From Streptomyces sp. CB02400 (GTDB taxonomy: Bacteria; Actinomycetota; Actinomycetes; Streptomycetales; Streptomycetaceae), in NCBI RefSeq assembly GCF_001905725.1, contig NZ_LIWB01000019.1, forward strand, positions 106,004 to 170,003: a stretch of 64,000 bases of DNA, written 5' to 3'. The translations under genes and the position numbers were made by a program. Numbering within the stretch: the first letter of the stretch is position 1; each line of letters opens with the position of its first letter. This document shows, in pieces, positions 24,671 through 35,772 of this stretch. The notes beneath the pieces were generated by a model. It was not told the origin of the DNA, searched no databases, and saw only the letters and a list, made by a program, of their open reading frames with translations.

Positions 24671-24876
24671 TACTGGCGAAGGGGGTAACTGCCTGGCCTG
24701 CGGGAACATCGTCTCGCACCATCGGGTTGGAGCAGATGTCGGCGTGAGCGGGGTCAGGAGGCCATCGACGGTGTCGGCAGTTGGAATGAGCGGTCCCCGC
24801 TTGCGGGACTAAGCTGCGGAAGGACAGGGAGGGGAAGTTCCCCCCACTGCCTGACCGCTCTGAGGAGCGATTAACG

Positions 24877-27402
<2,526 letters not shown>

Positions 27403-27419
27403 GCGTCCCACGGCGACCG

Positions 27420-27454
27420 AAAGGGGCCGGTGCCCGAAAGGCACCGGCCCCTTT
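27420..27454. terminator. Bidirectional hairpin between clpC and acid phosphatase
   Basis: A 15-bp perfect stem (AAAGGGGCCGGTGCC with loop CGAAA). A short T run on one side and an A run on the other let it serve both convergent genes. Confidence 0.9.
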
Positions 27455-27482
27455 CGCGTGCCCGTGGGCACGCGTGCCCGCG

Positions 27483-28121
27483 TTACGACAGCTGACCGTC
27501 GTAGTCCGGCAGCTTGAACGTCCTCTCGGCGTGGCCGCCCGACAGGTCGGTGGCGCTGTTGCCGATGTTGGCGATGATCGTGTAGCCCTTGGCCTCGATG
27601 TGGACGCGCTGGGCGGTCTTGTAGTCGGCGACGTTCTTGAACAGGTCGAAGAACCCGCGGACGTACAGGCCGGAGGACTCGTAGCCGGCGTGGTCGAGGT
27701 TCCAGTCGGTGGGCGCGTGGATGATGCCCGGGCGGGCGGTCACGAAGAACACGGCGACGCCGTGCTCCTGTGCGTACTCCGCGACCTCCAGGACCGGCTC
27801 GTTGGCGGGCTGCGGGAAGCTGAACCCGAAGTCGGTCTCCAGCGCGGTGTTGTCGACGTCGAGGACGATCGCCTGCTTCTCGCCCGGCCGGGTGTCCCCG
27901 ATCCGCTGCTTCAGATAGGGCAGGGCCTGGTCCATGACCGCCCGGCAGTCCCGCTGCCAGGTGTCGTAGTCGACGTCCGCCGCCGCGGTGGCGGCTGCCA
28001 CCGGGGAGACGGCCGGTGAAGCGGGGGCCGTGGCCTCGGCCGGTGCGGCCAGGGCCACCAGGGCGGCCGCGGAGACGGCGGTGACCGATGCGCGGATCGG
28101 CCAGGAGCGTCGGCTTCTCAT
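27483..28121 (-). CDS. Secreted HAD-superfamily (class B-type) acid phosphatase
   Basis: A 212-residue protein with a signal peptide: RSRR, a hydrophobic core (VTAVSAAALVALAAPAEA) and a likely AxA cleavage near residue 30. The mature part has the HAD motif VLDVDNTALET with the two catalytic Asp, the FFVTARP motif, and a late GNSATDLSGG, as in the HAD acid phosphatase family (PF03767). It should remove phosphate from organic phosphates outside the cell. It is transcribed towards clpC. Confidence 0.88.
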   Translation of the reverse strand: MRSRRSWPIRASVTAVSAAALVALAAPAEATAPASPAVSPVAAATAAADVDYDTWQRDCRAVMDQALPYLKQRIGDTRPGEKQAIVLDVDNTALETDFGFSFPQPANEPVLEVAEYAQEHGVAVFFVTARPGIIHAPTDWNLDHAGYESSGLYVRGFFDLFKNVADYKTAQRVHIEAKGYTIIANIGNSATDLSGGHAERTFKLPDYDGQLS

Positions 28122-28562
28122 CTCGTGGGGGTCCTCTCACGTCCGTAACGCTGCCAACGTGTCGTGTGCATGCTCGTCTGCGAGGGTGACGCGAGGTGAA
28201 CCGTAGGGTTACCGGGCGGTAGGCGCCTAGAGGCCTGCGCCACATTTATGGAATGACCGAACCCGGCCCCCGGTGACATGGTGCACAGGCGCTTTGTCCG
28301 GTACTAGCCGGAATAGTGGCTAAAGCCTGCCCGTAAAACGGACATTTGCCCCAGGATTCTGATCGATCGGCTCTAAATGGGGGGTTTCGCCCGGTAAGAG
28401 GATTGTGTCAAGAGACCTGCATCTCAGTGCATATCTACGACCTTTCGTCGTAGGTCACACCTTTGCACCGTTATGGCCGGAAGGGCTACCAATGAATCAC
28501 CACCGAGGCGCGGATCCGTCCGCCGGGTGGCTTTCCTACGCCCCCTTCCTGATGAGGTTGAG
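28122..28562. other. Divergent intergenic region, 441 bp
   Basis: No gene supported. It is comparatively A/T-rich (28230-28470) and must hold promoters for the phosphatase and for the M23 peptidase. A 7-bp hairpin (CTACGAC, loop CTTTC) sits at 28435-28453, and the peptidase leader is long. I looked for the c-di-AMP (ydaO) riboswitch that often precedes cell-wall hydrolases here and did not find its core. Confidence 0.6.
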
Positions 28563-29267
28563 ATGTCCCAGCGCGTCACGCCCCGCTCCTTCCGTACGTC
28601 CCAGATCCGCACCCGCGCGGCCGTCCTGGCCGCCGGACTGGGGGCCTCGGTCGTGATGGGAGCCGGGGTCGCGGCCGCCGTCGACACCACGGCCGCGTCC
28701 GGCGCCGCCGGCGCCGTCCAGGCGCAGGCCGCCGCCCAGGCCGAGGCCGCGAAGGCCCAGGCCGCCCAGGTCGAGAAGGCCGCCGAGGCGAAGGCCGCGA
28801 AGGCCGCCCAGGCGAAGAAGGCCGCGCAGGCCGCCGCCAAGAAGCAGGCGTCCTGGATCGACCCGGTCAAGAGCTACAAGCTGTCCGCGAGCTTCGCCCA
28901 GAACGGCGGCATGTGGGCGCACAAGCACAGCGGTCAGGACTACGCCGTCCCGACCGGCACCACCGTGATGGCCGCGCACGGCGGCACCGTCGTCAAGGCC
29001 GGCCCCAACGGCGCCGGCGACGGCCCCGCCTACGGCAACGCGATCGTCATCAAGCACGGCAACGGCACGTACTCCCAGTACGCCCACCTGTCGCAGGTCA
29101 ACGTGAAGGCCGGCCAGGTCGTCAAGACCGGCCAGAAGATCGCCCTGTCCGGCAACACCGGCAACTCCAGCGGCCCGCACCTGCACTTCGAGATCCGCAC
29201 CACCCCGAACTACGGCTCCGCCATCGACCCGGCGAAGTTCCTGCGCTCCAAGGGCGTGACGGTCTGA
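28563..29267 (+). CDS. Secreted M23-family (LytM) metallopeptidase
   Basis: A 234-residue exported cell-wall hydrolase candidate. The signal sequence spans about residues 15-42 (AAVLAAGLGASVVMGAGVAAA). An Ala/Lys/Glu-rich coiled coil fills about 45-95. The LytM domain follows with the zinc motif HSGQDYAVPTGTTV and the late HLHFEIRT (HxH). Such enzymes cut peptidoglycan cross-bridges or stems. GATGAGGTTGAGATG gives a weak ribosome site (GAGG) about 7 bases before the ATG. Confidence 0.93.
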   Translation: MSQRVTPRSFRTSQIRTRAAVLAAGLGASVVMGAGVAAAVDTTAASGAAGAVQAQAAAQAEAAKAQAAQVEKAAEAKAAKAAQAKKAAQAAAKKQASWIDPVKSYKLSASFAQNGGMWAHKHSGQDYAVPTGTTVMAAHGGTVVKAGPNGAGDGPAYGNAIVIKHGNGTYSQYAHLSQVNVKAGQVVKTGQKIALSGNTGNSSGPHLHFEIRTTPNYGSAIDPAKFLRSKGVTV

Positions 29268-29286
29268 CCCGCCGCGCACACAGCGC

Positions 29287-29871
29287 CTAGGCGCCCCCGG
29301 ACCCCCGGTGGGCCTGGGTGATCAGATCGATGGCGACCTCGAGGACGGCCTTGCGCTTCTCCTCGGGGTCGCTTTCGACGTCCTGCAGGACGTGCATCCC
29401 CGCGTGCATGGTGAACAGGGCGCTGACGCAGCGCACCTGGTCGACCAGGTCGGCGTCCGGGTCCATGAGGATGTCGCGCAGCCCGAGCATGCGGGTCTTG
29501 AACATCTCGCCGATGCTCAGCTCGCGGATCGTCGCCTGGTTCTCCTGCATGAAGCGGAAGAGCGGGGCCGCGCCCGCCAGTGCCTCGCTGTACCGGCGGA
29601 TGATCTCCTGCTTGGTCTCCAGCGAGTGCGGCTGCCGCCGCCCCCACTCGATCAGGTCCTCGATCGGCCGCGAGAGGTCCTCGAAGATGCCGACGAGGAT
29701 CTCTTCCTTCGTCTTGAAGTGGTAGTACAGCGCCGCCTTGGTGACGTCCAGGCGCTCGGCGATCTCGCGCAGCGATGTCTTCTCGTAGCCCTGCTCGGCG
29801 AAGAGTTCGAGCGCCACGTCCTGGATGCGCTGGCGGGTGTTCCCGCGGCGCCGCTGTTTGGTGCCGTCCAT
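29287..29871 (-). CDS. TetR-family repressor
   Basis: A 194-residue regulator. The N-terminal helix-turn-helix has RQRIQDVALELFAEQGYEKTSLREIAERLDV and the recognition helix TKAALYYHFKTKEEIL. The C-terminal ligand domain carries no named signature. It is divergent from a DHA2 efflux pump with a large shared operator, so it most likely represses the pump and itself and is released by the pump's substrate. ATG at 29871 is used; ATG at 29883 is directly preceded by GGAGG with no spacer. Confidence 0.92.
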   Translation of the reverse strand: MDGTKQRRRGNTRQRIQDVALELFAEQGYEKTSLREIAERLDVTKAALYYHFKTKEEILVGIFEDLSRPIEDLIEWGRRQPHSLETKQEIIRRYSEALAGAAPLFRFMQENQATIRELSIGEMFKTRMLGLRDILMDPDADLVDQVRCVSALFTMHAGMHVLQDVESDPEEKRKAVLEVAIDLITQAHRGSGGA

Positions 29872-29910
29872 GGTGCCGCCCATCCTCCTACTCGACCCCT
29901 CTTGACGAAA

Positions 29911-29981
29911 ACTTACTTGACGACCGGCTAGATGCGCGACTAGCTTCCCGGTGTATTGAACTAGCCGGGCGGCAAGTAAGT
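29911..29981. promoter_or_regulatory. Compound inverted-repeat operator between TetR and efflux genes
   Basis: Left arm ACTTACTTG-ACGA-CCGGCTAG (29911-29931) and right arm CTAGCCGG-GCGG-CAAGTAAGT (29961-29981) are reverse complements except for the central four bases. Between them lies a 29-bp spacer with a TAGCTT hexamer, 18 bp after a TTGACG (29917), a fair promoter for the efflux gene. A TetR dimer on each arm, or a loop, could block it. Confidence 0.85.
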
Positions 29982-30020
29982 AGCAGTGGTCACGCGACCG
30001 TGGCCGGGGGAGAAGGAATC

Positions 30021-31607
30021 ATGGCGGACACACCAGCGGCGGGGGCCGTGGAGACGGACACCGGCAAACAGCCGAAGAGCGTGCGGGTGGTCCTGCTCGC
30101 ACTCATGATCGCGATGATGCTCGCGATGCTCGACAACATGATCATCGGTACGGCGATGCCGACGATCGTGGGCGAGCTGGGCGGACTGGAGCACCTGTCC
30201 TGGGTGGTCACCGCCTACACCCTGGCCACCGCGGCCTCCACCCCGGTCTGGGGCAAGCTCGGCGACATGTACGGCCGCAAGGCCACCTTCATGACATCGA
30301 TCGTGATCTTCCTGATCGGTTCCGCGCTCAGTGGCATGGCCCAGAACATGGGCGAGCTGATCGCCTTCCGCGCGGTGCAGGGTCTGGGCGCCGGCGGTCT
30401 GATGGTCGGCGTCATGGCGATCATCGGTGACCTCATCCCGCCCCGGGAGCGCGGCAAGTACCAGGGCATGATGGCCGCCGTGATGGCGCTGGCGATGATC
30501 GGCGGGCCCCTGGTCGGCGGCACCATCACCGACAACTGGGGCTGGCGCTGGGCCTTCTACATCAACCTGCCGCTCGGCGCGATCGCGCTGGCCGCCGTCG
30601 GCGCCGTACTGCACCTGCCGAGGAAGCGGGCCAAGGCCGGCATCGACTACCTCGGGGTCGCGCTGCTGACCGTCGGCATCACCGCCGTCGTGCTCGTCAC
30701 CACCTGGGGCGGCACGGAGTACGCCTGGACCTCCGCGCGGATCATGGAGCTGATCGGCCTCGGTGTCGCGTCCCTCGTGGGCTTCGTGTTCTGGCAGACC
30801 AGGGCCGCCGAGCCGGTGGTGCCGCTGCACATCTTCCGCAGCCGCAACTTCACGCTGATGTCCGTCATCGGCTTCATCACCGGCTTCGTGATGTTCGGCG
30901 CGACGCTCTTCCTGCCGCTCTACCAGCAGGCCGTGCAGGGAGCCTCCGCCACCAACTCCGGCCTGCTGCTCCTGCCGATGCTCGGCGCGATGCTGGTGAC
31001 CTCGATGGTGGCGGGCCGGGTCACCACCAACACCGGCCGGTACAAGATCTTCCCGGTGCTCGGCAGCGCGCTGATGATCGTCGGCCTGTACCTGCTGTCC
31101 ACGATGGACACCGGGACCTCCCGGTTCACCTCCGGTGTATTCATGGCCGTGGTCGGCCTCGGCATGGGCTGCCTGATGCAGATCACCATGCTGGTCGCGC
31201 AGAACAGCGTCGAGATGAAGGACATGGGCGTGGCGTCCTCGTCCACCACCCTGTTCCGTACCCTCGGCTCCTCCTTCGGCGTCGCGATCATGGGCGCGCT
31301 GTTCAACAACCGCGTCCAGGACGTCATGGCCGAGAAGGCCGGCTCGCTGGGCTCCAAGGTGACCGAGCAGTCCGCCCAGCTGGACGCGGACAGCCTGAAG
31401 GAGCTGCCGGAAGCGATCCGTGAGGCCTACCAGCAGGCGGTGTCCTCGGGCACCCACTCGGCGTTCCTCCTGGGCGCCGTGATCGCGGTGCTCTCGCTGG
31501 CGGCGGCGGTCTTCGTCAAGGAGGTCCCGCTGAAGGGCGCGGGCCCCCGGAAGGGCGACACCGACGACGGCACACCGGCACCGATGGCGGTGACCGAGCC
31601 CGTCTGA
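30021..31607 (+). CDS. DHA2-family (EmrB/QacA) MFS drug efflux transporter
   Basis: A 528-residue membrane protein with about 14 hydrophobic helices. Family motifs include LDNMIIGTAMPTI in helix 1 (motif D1), GKLGDMYGRKATF between helices 2 and 3 (motif A), and RAVQGLGAGGLMVG (motif B). It should use the proton gradient to export a lipophilic drug. GAGAAGGAATC before the ATG is a good ribosome site. Expression is likely controlled by the adjacent TetR. A hairpin follows the stop. Confidence 0.95.
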   Translation: MADTPAAGAVETDTGKQPKSVRVVLLALMIAMMLAMLDNMIIGTAMPTIVGELGGLEHLSWVVTAYTLATAASTPVWGKLGDMYGRKATFMTSIVIFLIGSALSGMAQNMGELIAFRAVQGLGAGGLMVGVMAIIGDLIPPRERGKYQGMMAAVMALAMIGGPLVGGTITDNWGWRWAFYINLPLGAIALAAVGAVLHLPRKRAKAGIDYLGVALLTVGITAVVLVTTWGGTEYAWTSARIMELIGLGVASLVGFVFWQTRAAEPVVPLHIFRSRNFTLMSVIGFITGFVMFGATLFLPLYQQAVQGASATNSGLLLLPMLGAMLVTSMVAGRVTTNTGRYKIFPVLGSALMIVGLYLLSTMDTGTSRFTSGVFMAVVGLGMGCLMQITMLVAQNSVEMKDMGVASSSTTLFRTLGSSFGVAIMGALFNNRVQDVMAEKAGSLGSKVTEQSAQLDADSLKELPEAIREAYQQAVSSGTHSAFLLGAVIAVLSLAAAVFVKEVPLKGAGPRKGDTDDGTPAPMAVTEPV

Positions 31608-31626
31608 CTCTCCTCCCGAGCGGCAC

Positions 31627-31664
31627 GAAGGCCCCGGCGGCGCACCCGCGCTTCCGGGGCCTTC
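31627..31664. terminator. Hairpin terminator after the efflux gene
   Basis: GAAGGCCCCGG and CCGGGGCCTTC form an 11-bp stem with a 16-base loop, 20 bases after the stop. Confidence 0.8.
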
Positions 31665-31715
31665 CCGTGCACAGGTCCGGACCCGTTGTCAGACCCCCGT
31701 GCCACCATCGGTCAC

Positions 31716-32153
31716 ATGGACAAGGCGCGGCAGCTGAGGCTGGCCAAGGACGCGATGGACCGGGACTGGGCCGACCCGGACCTCGACCTGGCCGCGATCG
31801 CCGCGCACGCCGGATACTCGCGCTACCACTTCATACGCGCCTTCAGGGAGACCTACGGCGAGACACCGGGCCAGTACCTCACACACCGTCGGATCGAGCG
31901 CGCCGAGGATCTGCTGCGCACTGCGAACCTGTCGGTGACGGAGATCTGCAACCTGGTCGGTTTCAGCAGCCTGGGCACGTTCTCGGCGCGGTTCAAGACC
32001 TGGACCGGCCTCACCCCCAGCGAGTACCGCACGAAGCACGTGGGGCGCGGCGCCGCCCTGATCCCGGGCTGCTACGCCATGCACTGGCTCGGCGGCTACC
32101 GGCCCGGGCCGGGCAGGGCGGGGGTACGGCGCAATTCCGGAGAAGCGGACTGA
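31716..32153 (+). CDS. AraC-family transcriptional regulator (single-domain)
   Basis: A 145-residue protein made almost only of the two helix-turn-helix AraC DNA-binding domain: IAAHAGYSRYHFIRAFRETYGETPGQYL and the second unit LSVTEICNLVGFSSLGTFSARFKTWTGLTPSEYR. It lacks the usual ligand domain. Genes of this kind are often paired in Streptomyces with a VOC/glyoxalase gene, as here, and probably regulate it. An upstream in-frame TTG would add 10 residues but lacks a ribosome site. Confidence 0.9.
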   Translation: MDKARQLRLAKDAMDRDWADPDLDLAAIAAHAGYSRYHFIRAFRETYGETPGQYLTHRRIERAEDLLRTANLSVTEICNLVGFSSLGTFSARFKTWTGLTPSEYRTKHVGRGAALIPGCYAMHWLGGYRPGPGRAGVRRNSGEAD

Positions 32154-32213
32154 CGGCGGCGCTGCCTACGGTGACAGGGCACTGAAGGAACGGCCGTGAA
32201 ACGGGAGTACGCC

Positions 32214-32657
32214 ATGATCAAGGGTCTCGCCATCACCACCGTCTGGGTCCTCGACCAGGACCGGGCGAAGGAGTTCTACACCGAGAAGCTGGGCCTGGAG
32301 GTCCGCACCGACATGACCCTGGGCGAGGGCGGCATGCGCTGGCTCACCGTCGGCTCGCCGAAGCAGCCCGACGTCGAGCTGACGCTGATGGTCCCCGGCG
32401 CGGGCATGGACCCCGAGTCCGCCGAGATGATCAAGAAGCTGGTGGCCAAGGGGGTGCTCGGCCCCGGCGTGCTGACCACCGACGACATCCACGGCGACTA
32501 CGCCGAGCTCAAGGCCCGCGGGGTCGAGTTCATCCAGGAGCCGCAGGAGCGCCCGTACGGCACCGAGGCACTGTTCCGCGACGACTCCGGCAACTGGTTC
32601 TCCTTCACCCAGCCCCGCGAGGGCGGCCTCGACATGGACAAGGACTGGTCCTGCTGA
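32214..32657 (+). CDS. VOC-fold (glyoxalase/bleomycin-resistance type) protein
   Basis: A 147-residue protein with two beta-alpha-beta-beta-beta units: KGLAITTVWVLDQDRAKEFYTEKLGLEV and the later LKARGVEFIQEPQERPYGTEALFRDDSGNWFSF. This fold binds a metal and serves lyases, dioxygenases and antibiotic-binding proteins; the substrate cannot be told. Two starts have good ribosome sites: ATG at 32214 (GGGAG) and GTG at 32196 (AAGGAA). The first is used because homologues usually begin MIKGL. Probably regulated by the AraC gene upstream. Confidence 0.88.
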   Translation: MIKGLAITTVWVLDQDRAKEFYTEKLGLEVRTDMTLGEGGMRWLTVGSPKQPDVELTLMVPGAGMDPESAEMIKKLVAKGVLGPGVLTTDDIHGDYAELKARGVEFIQEPQERPYGTEALFRDDSGNWFSFTQPREGGLDMDKDWSC

Positions 32658-32917
32658 ACCGCCCCGCCACCGAGCCCTCGCCCCAGTGGCCCGGAGGGGC
32701 ACGGCGCCACCGCTGAAGCCGCTTTGTCCGACACCGTGGTTGGCGGGCCCGCCGCCGGACGGGCGGAAAGCGACGCCTGTGGAGGCCCGCGTAGGAGTGG
32801 AGGCCCGCGTAGGACCGGTCTCCCCGGTGACCGGCCGGGGCCTGCGAAGCAGGAACCCGTGGTGGTGTCGCGAAGCGGTACGGACCGGAATCTCCAGCCC
32901 TCGGGCCGGAGAGGGCG

Positions 32918-34264
32918 TCAATGCGCCAGTACCGGATAGCTCCCGGTGTTCGTCGGCGCGTGTTCGGGCAGCCACAGCACGGCGACCGCGCCCTCGGCCG
33001 GCGCGTCGTCCGGGGCCCCCGGAGGCCGTACGTTGCGGAAGGTCAGCCGCGCGCCCAGTACCCGCGCCTGCCCCGCCGCGATGGTCAGGCCCAGCCCGTG
33101 ACCGCGGCCGGCCCGGTCCGCGCTGCCGGTGCGGAAGCGGCTCGGCCCCTCCGCGAGCAGCGCCTCGGGGAACCCGGGCCCGTGGTCGCGGACCCGGATG
33201 ACCCGCCCCTCGACGGTGACCTCGATGGGCGGCCTGCCGTGCCGGGCGGCGTTGGCGAGCAGGTTGAGCAGCACGCGCTCCAGGCGCCGCGGGTCGGTGG
33301 TGACCTCCGACTCGTGCACCACCCGCACGGTGACGTCCGGGTCCTTCGCCGCCACCCGCCGGGCGACGAACTCGCCCAGCAGGATGTCCTGCAGTTCCGC
33401 CCGCTCGGAGGCGCTGTCCAGCCGGGCCACCTCCAGGACGTCCTCGACGAGGGTGCGCATCGCCTTGGCCCGGTCCAGCACCAGCTCGGTCGGCCGGCCC
33501 GGCGGCAGCAGCTCGGCGGCGGTGAGCAGGCCGGTCACGGGGGTGCGCAGTTCGTGCGCGATGTCGGCGGTGACCCGGCGCTCGGCCTCAAGGCGCTGCC
33601 GCAGCGCGTCCGCCATGGCGTCCACCGCGCTGGCCAGGTCGTCGGTCTCGTCGCGCACCACCCCGCCGATCGCCTCGCGCACCCGGACGTCCGTCTCGCC
33701 CTTCGCGACCCGGTTGGCGGCCGTGGCCGCCTTCCGCAGCCGCCGCGACAGATGCCCCCCGATGAGCACCCCGAGCGCGCTGCCGCCCAGCACCACCGCG
33801 ATGGAGCCGATCACCAGGGCCTGGTCGAGGTCCTTGAGGATGTCGGAGCTGCGGTCCGTGAACCCGGAGTGCAGCGACATCACATGCCCGTTCTTCAGCG
33901 GCACCGCCGCCCAGATGTCCGGCGCCCCGCCCGGCCGGTCCGCCACGTAGGTCGCCCGCCGGCCCCCCTCGGCCTTCTCCCGCAGCTCCTCCGGCAGCTC
34001 CGGGTCGTCGATCTTGGTGTTGGGGAAGTTCAGTCGCCCCGACAGCTCGTAGTTGCGCTGGGCGATCATGATGCGCTCGTCCGCCAGGTCGCGCGCGTTG
34101 TCCAGCATCGACACCCGGGCCGCGTTGTGCACGACCAGGCTCAGCGCGACCGCCACCAGCGCCCCGACCAGCGCGATGGCCGCGCTGAGCTTCCACCGCA
34201 GACCCGTACCTATGCCCACCCGGTCGACGCACGCCGCCACCAGGCGCCGGAAATACCCACGCAT
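32918..34264 (-). CDS. cseC: Sensor histidine kinase CseC
   Basis: Membrane kinase that senses cell-envelope stress (lysozyme, beta-lactams, vancomycin in S. coelicolor) and phosphorylates CseB. The 448-residue protein has helix 1 at about 22-47, an extracytoplasmic loop of ~100 residues with FPNTKIDDPELPEELREKAE, helix 2 at about 150-172, HAMP, DHp with DIAHELRTPVTG (phospho-acceptor His237), and an HATPase domain with LLNLLANAARHG and GHGLGL. It lies 9 bp after cseB. The loop length is normal. Confidence 0.94.
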   Translation of the reverse strand: MRGYFRRLVAACVDRVGIGTGLRWKLSAAIALVGALVAVALSLVVHNAARVSMLDNARDLADERIMIAQRNYELSGRLNFPNTKIDDPELPEELREKAEGGRRATYVADRPGGAPDIWAAVPLKNGHVMSLHSGFTDRSSDILKDLDQALVIGSIAVVLGGSALGVLIGGHLSRRLRKAATAANRVAKGETDVRVREAIGGVVRDETDDLASAVDAMADALRQRLEAERRVTADIAHELRTPVTGLLTAAELLPPGRPTELVLDRAKAMRTLVEDVLEVARLDSASERAELQDILLGEFVARRVAAKDPDVTVRVVHESEVTTDPRRLERVLLNLLANAARHGRPPIEVTVEGRVIRVRDHGPGFPEALLAEGPSRFRTGSADRAGRGHGLGLTIAAGQARVLGARLTFRNVRPPGAPDDAPAEGAVAVLWLPEHAPTNTGSYPVLAH

Positions 34265-34273
34265 CCGCTTCGC

Positions 34274-34972
34274 TCAGGCCTTCAGCTTGTAACCGAAACC
34301 GCGGACCGTCTCGATACGGTCCTGGCCGATCTTCGTACGCAACCGCTGCACGTGGACGTCGACGACCCGCGTGTCACCGCCCCAGCCGTACTCCCACACC
34401 CGCTCCAGCAGCTTGTCGCGGGAGAGCACGGTGCCCGGCGCCGCCGAGAACTCCAGAAGCAGCCGCATCTCGGTCGGCGTCAGCGCCACCGGCCTGCCCG
34501 CCCGGCGCACCTCCATGCCCCCGGTGTCGACCTCCAGCTCGCCGAACGCCAGCACACCCCCGTCACCCGGACCGTCCGCGTCCTCCCGGCCGCCGTTCGC
34601 GCGCCCGAAGCGGCGCAGCACCGCGCGGATCCGGGCCACCAGCACCGCACTGTCGAACGGCTTGGTCACATAGTCGTCGGCGCCCGCCTCCAGGCCCAGC
34701 ACCACGTCGATGGCGTCGGCCCGCGCCGACAGCATGATCACCGGCACCGTCGACTCGTCCCGGATGCGCCGGCACAGGCTGACCCCGTCGAGCCCGGGCA
34801 CCATGACGTCGAGCAGCGCGATGTCGGGGCGGTCCGTGCGGAACGCCTCCAGGCCCGACAGCCCGTCGGGCATCGCGGTGACCGCGAAGCCGTCCCGCTC
34901 CAGGGTGAGCTGGGTGGCCTCGCGGATGACGTCGTCGTCCTCGACGAACAGGACGTGTGTCTGGTCTGCCAT
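34274..34972 (-). CDS. cseB: OmpR-family response regulator CseB
   Basis: A 232-residue regulator that activates the sigE promoter when phosphorylated. The receiver domain has Glu11-Asp12-Asp13, phospho-acceptor Asp55 in LLDVMVPGLDG and the conserved Lys in DYVTKPF. The C-terminal winged helix shows LTPTEMRLLLEF and VDVHVQRLRTKIG. It is followed at once by cseC and is 143 bp after cseA, so a weak internal promoter is possible. Confidence 0.95.
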   Translation of the reverse strand: MADQTHVLFVEDDDVIREATQLTLERDGFAVTAMPDGLSGLEAFRTDRPDIALLDVMVPGLDGVSLCRRIRDESTVPVIMLSARADAIDVVLGLEAGADDYVTKPFDSAVLVARIRAVLRRFGRANGGREDADGPGDGGVLAFGELEVDTGGMEVRRAGRPVALTPTEMRLLLEFSAAPGTVLSRDKLLERVWEYGWGGDTRVVDVHVQRLRTKIGQDRIETVRGFGYKLKA

Positions 34973-35115
34973 CCCGGTGCTCTCAGTCCTCGTGTGATCT
35001 CGGGGTCGGTGCGCGCGTGTTCTTCTCGTTCACCCCACGGACGCGGGGACCGCGCCGCGGGTCCACCCGTTCATCGGCCCGGGAGGTCCCGCCGGTTCAC
35101 GACGTGAGCCATGTC

Positions 35116-35772
35116 TCAGCTGTCGGGCGCCGGTGTCGGCTCCGCGCCGGCCACCTGTCCGTAGTCGTTGTGCGTGCGGTACTTCTCGGCGAACCGGCCC
35201 GCCTCCCAGCGGTACGTGATCACGTTCACCCCGGACGGGCTCGACACCGGGTCGCCCCGGTCGTACACCTGCTTGGTCACCACCAGGTCCCCGCGGTCGA
35301 TCTCCGCGTACACCGGGGGCGCCTCGGCCGAGAACACGTTCACGTACGCGCCGCCCTGCTCGCGGTACACATACGTGCCGACACCCACCGCGTCCCCGCA
35401 GGTCAGCACGTTGACGACGACGTCGTCGACGGCCCCTCGGGTGAGGTTGCCGTAGCTCACGTCGACGGGGTACTGGTCGGCGACGCACGGCCTCAGCTCC
35501 CGCTTGACCTCCGCCGAGACCTCCGGGTCGGCCTTGACCAGCCGGACCGCGTCCACCCGGTCGGGGGTCCGCGAGGGCTCGGCCGACGCCGCGGCGGCGG
35601 GGGCGCTCGCCACGGGGTCCGCGTGCGCCGGGCCCTCGTCCCGTGCGCCGGTGCCGCCCGTGCCGCAGCCGGCGACGAACAGGACGACGGCGGCGATCAC
35701 GGCCGTCGCCGTGATCGCCGCCCTGGCGGTGGTCCGGGCCCAGTTGGGCCCCGCGCCGGTCAGGCCGCGCAA
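35116..35772 (-). CDS. cseA: Lipoprotein CseA, negative modulator of the SigE system
   Basis: A 218-residue lipoprotein: basic N-terminus, hydrophobic segment AAITATAVIAAVVLFVAGC with a lipobox ending at Cys35, then an extracytoplasmic domain with SYGNLTRGAVDDVVVNVLTC and VVTKQVYDRG. In S. coelicolor loss of CseA raises sigE promoter activity, so it damps CseC signalling. The start appears to be TTG at 35772, supported by GGAG about 8 bases upstream and the needed signal-peptide n-region. It overlaps sigE by 13 bp. Confidence 0.9.
   Translation of the reverse strand: MRGLTGAGPNWARTTARAAITATAVIAAVVLFVAGCGTGGTGARDEGPAHADPVASAPAAAASAEPSRTPDRVDAVRLVKADPEVSAEVKRELRPCVADQYPVDVSYGNLTRGAVDDVVVNVLTCGDAVGVGTYVYREQGGAYVNVFSAEAPPVYAEIDRGDLVVTKQVYDRGDPVSSPSGVNVITYRWEAGRFAEKYRTHNDYGQVAGAEPTPAPDS

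Larger units (their letters stand above)
24446..24876. other. Upstream region of clpC, 431 bp
   Basis: Contains two GTTCGC-N5-GCG boxes described separately and a GTCCCCGC/GCGGGAC imperfect hairpin at 24794-24809. A 23-codon open frame from 24491 has no ribosome binding site and was not called. Nothing else coding. Confidence 0.7.

Noticed and set aside
28122..28562. c-di-AMP (ydaO) riboswitch upstream of the M23 peptidase
   Set aside because: Attractive because disA is in the same window, but the conserved GGGGTGAATC and CCGAACCCG...CAGCT...CCTCG.AGGCG core words are not present in order.
32658..32917. Possible small gene between the VOC gene and cseC
   Set aside because: 260 bp with no good start. 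It holds only a short direct repeat, GGAGGCCCGCGTAGGA twice near 32780-32814.
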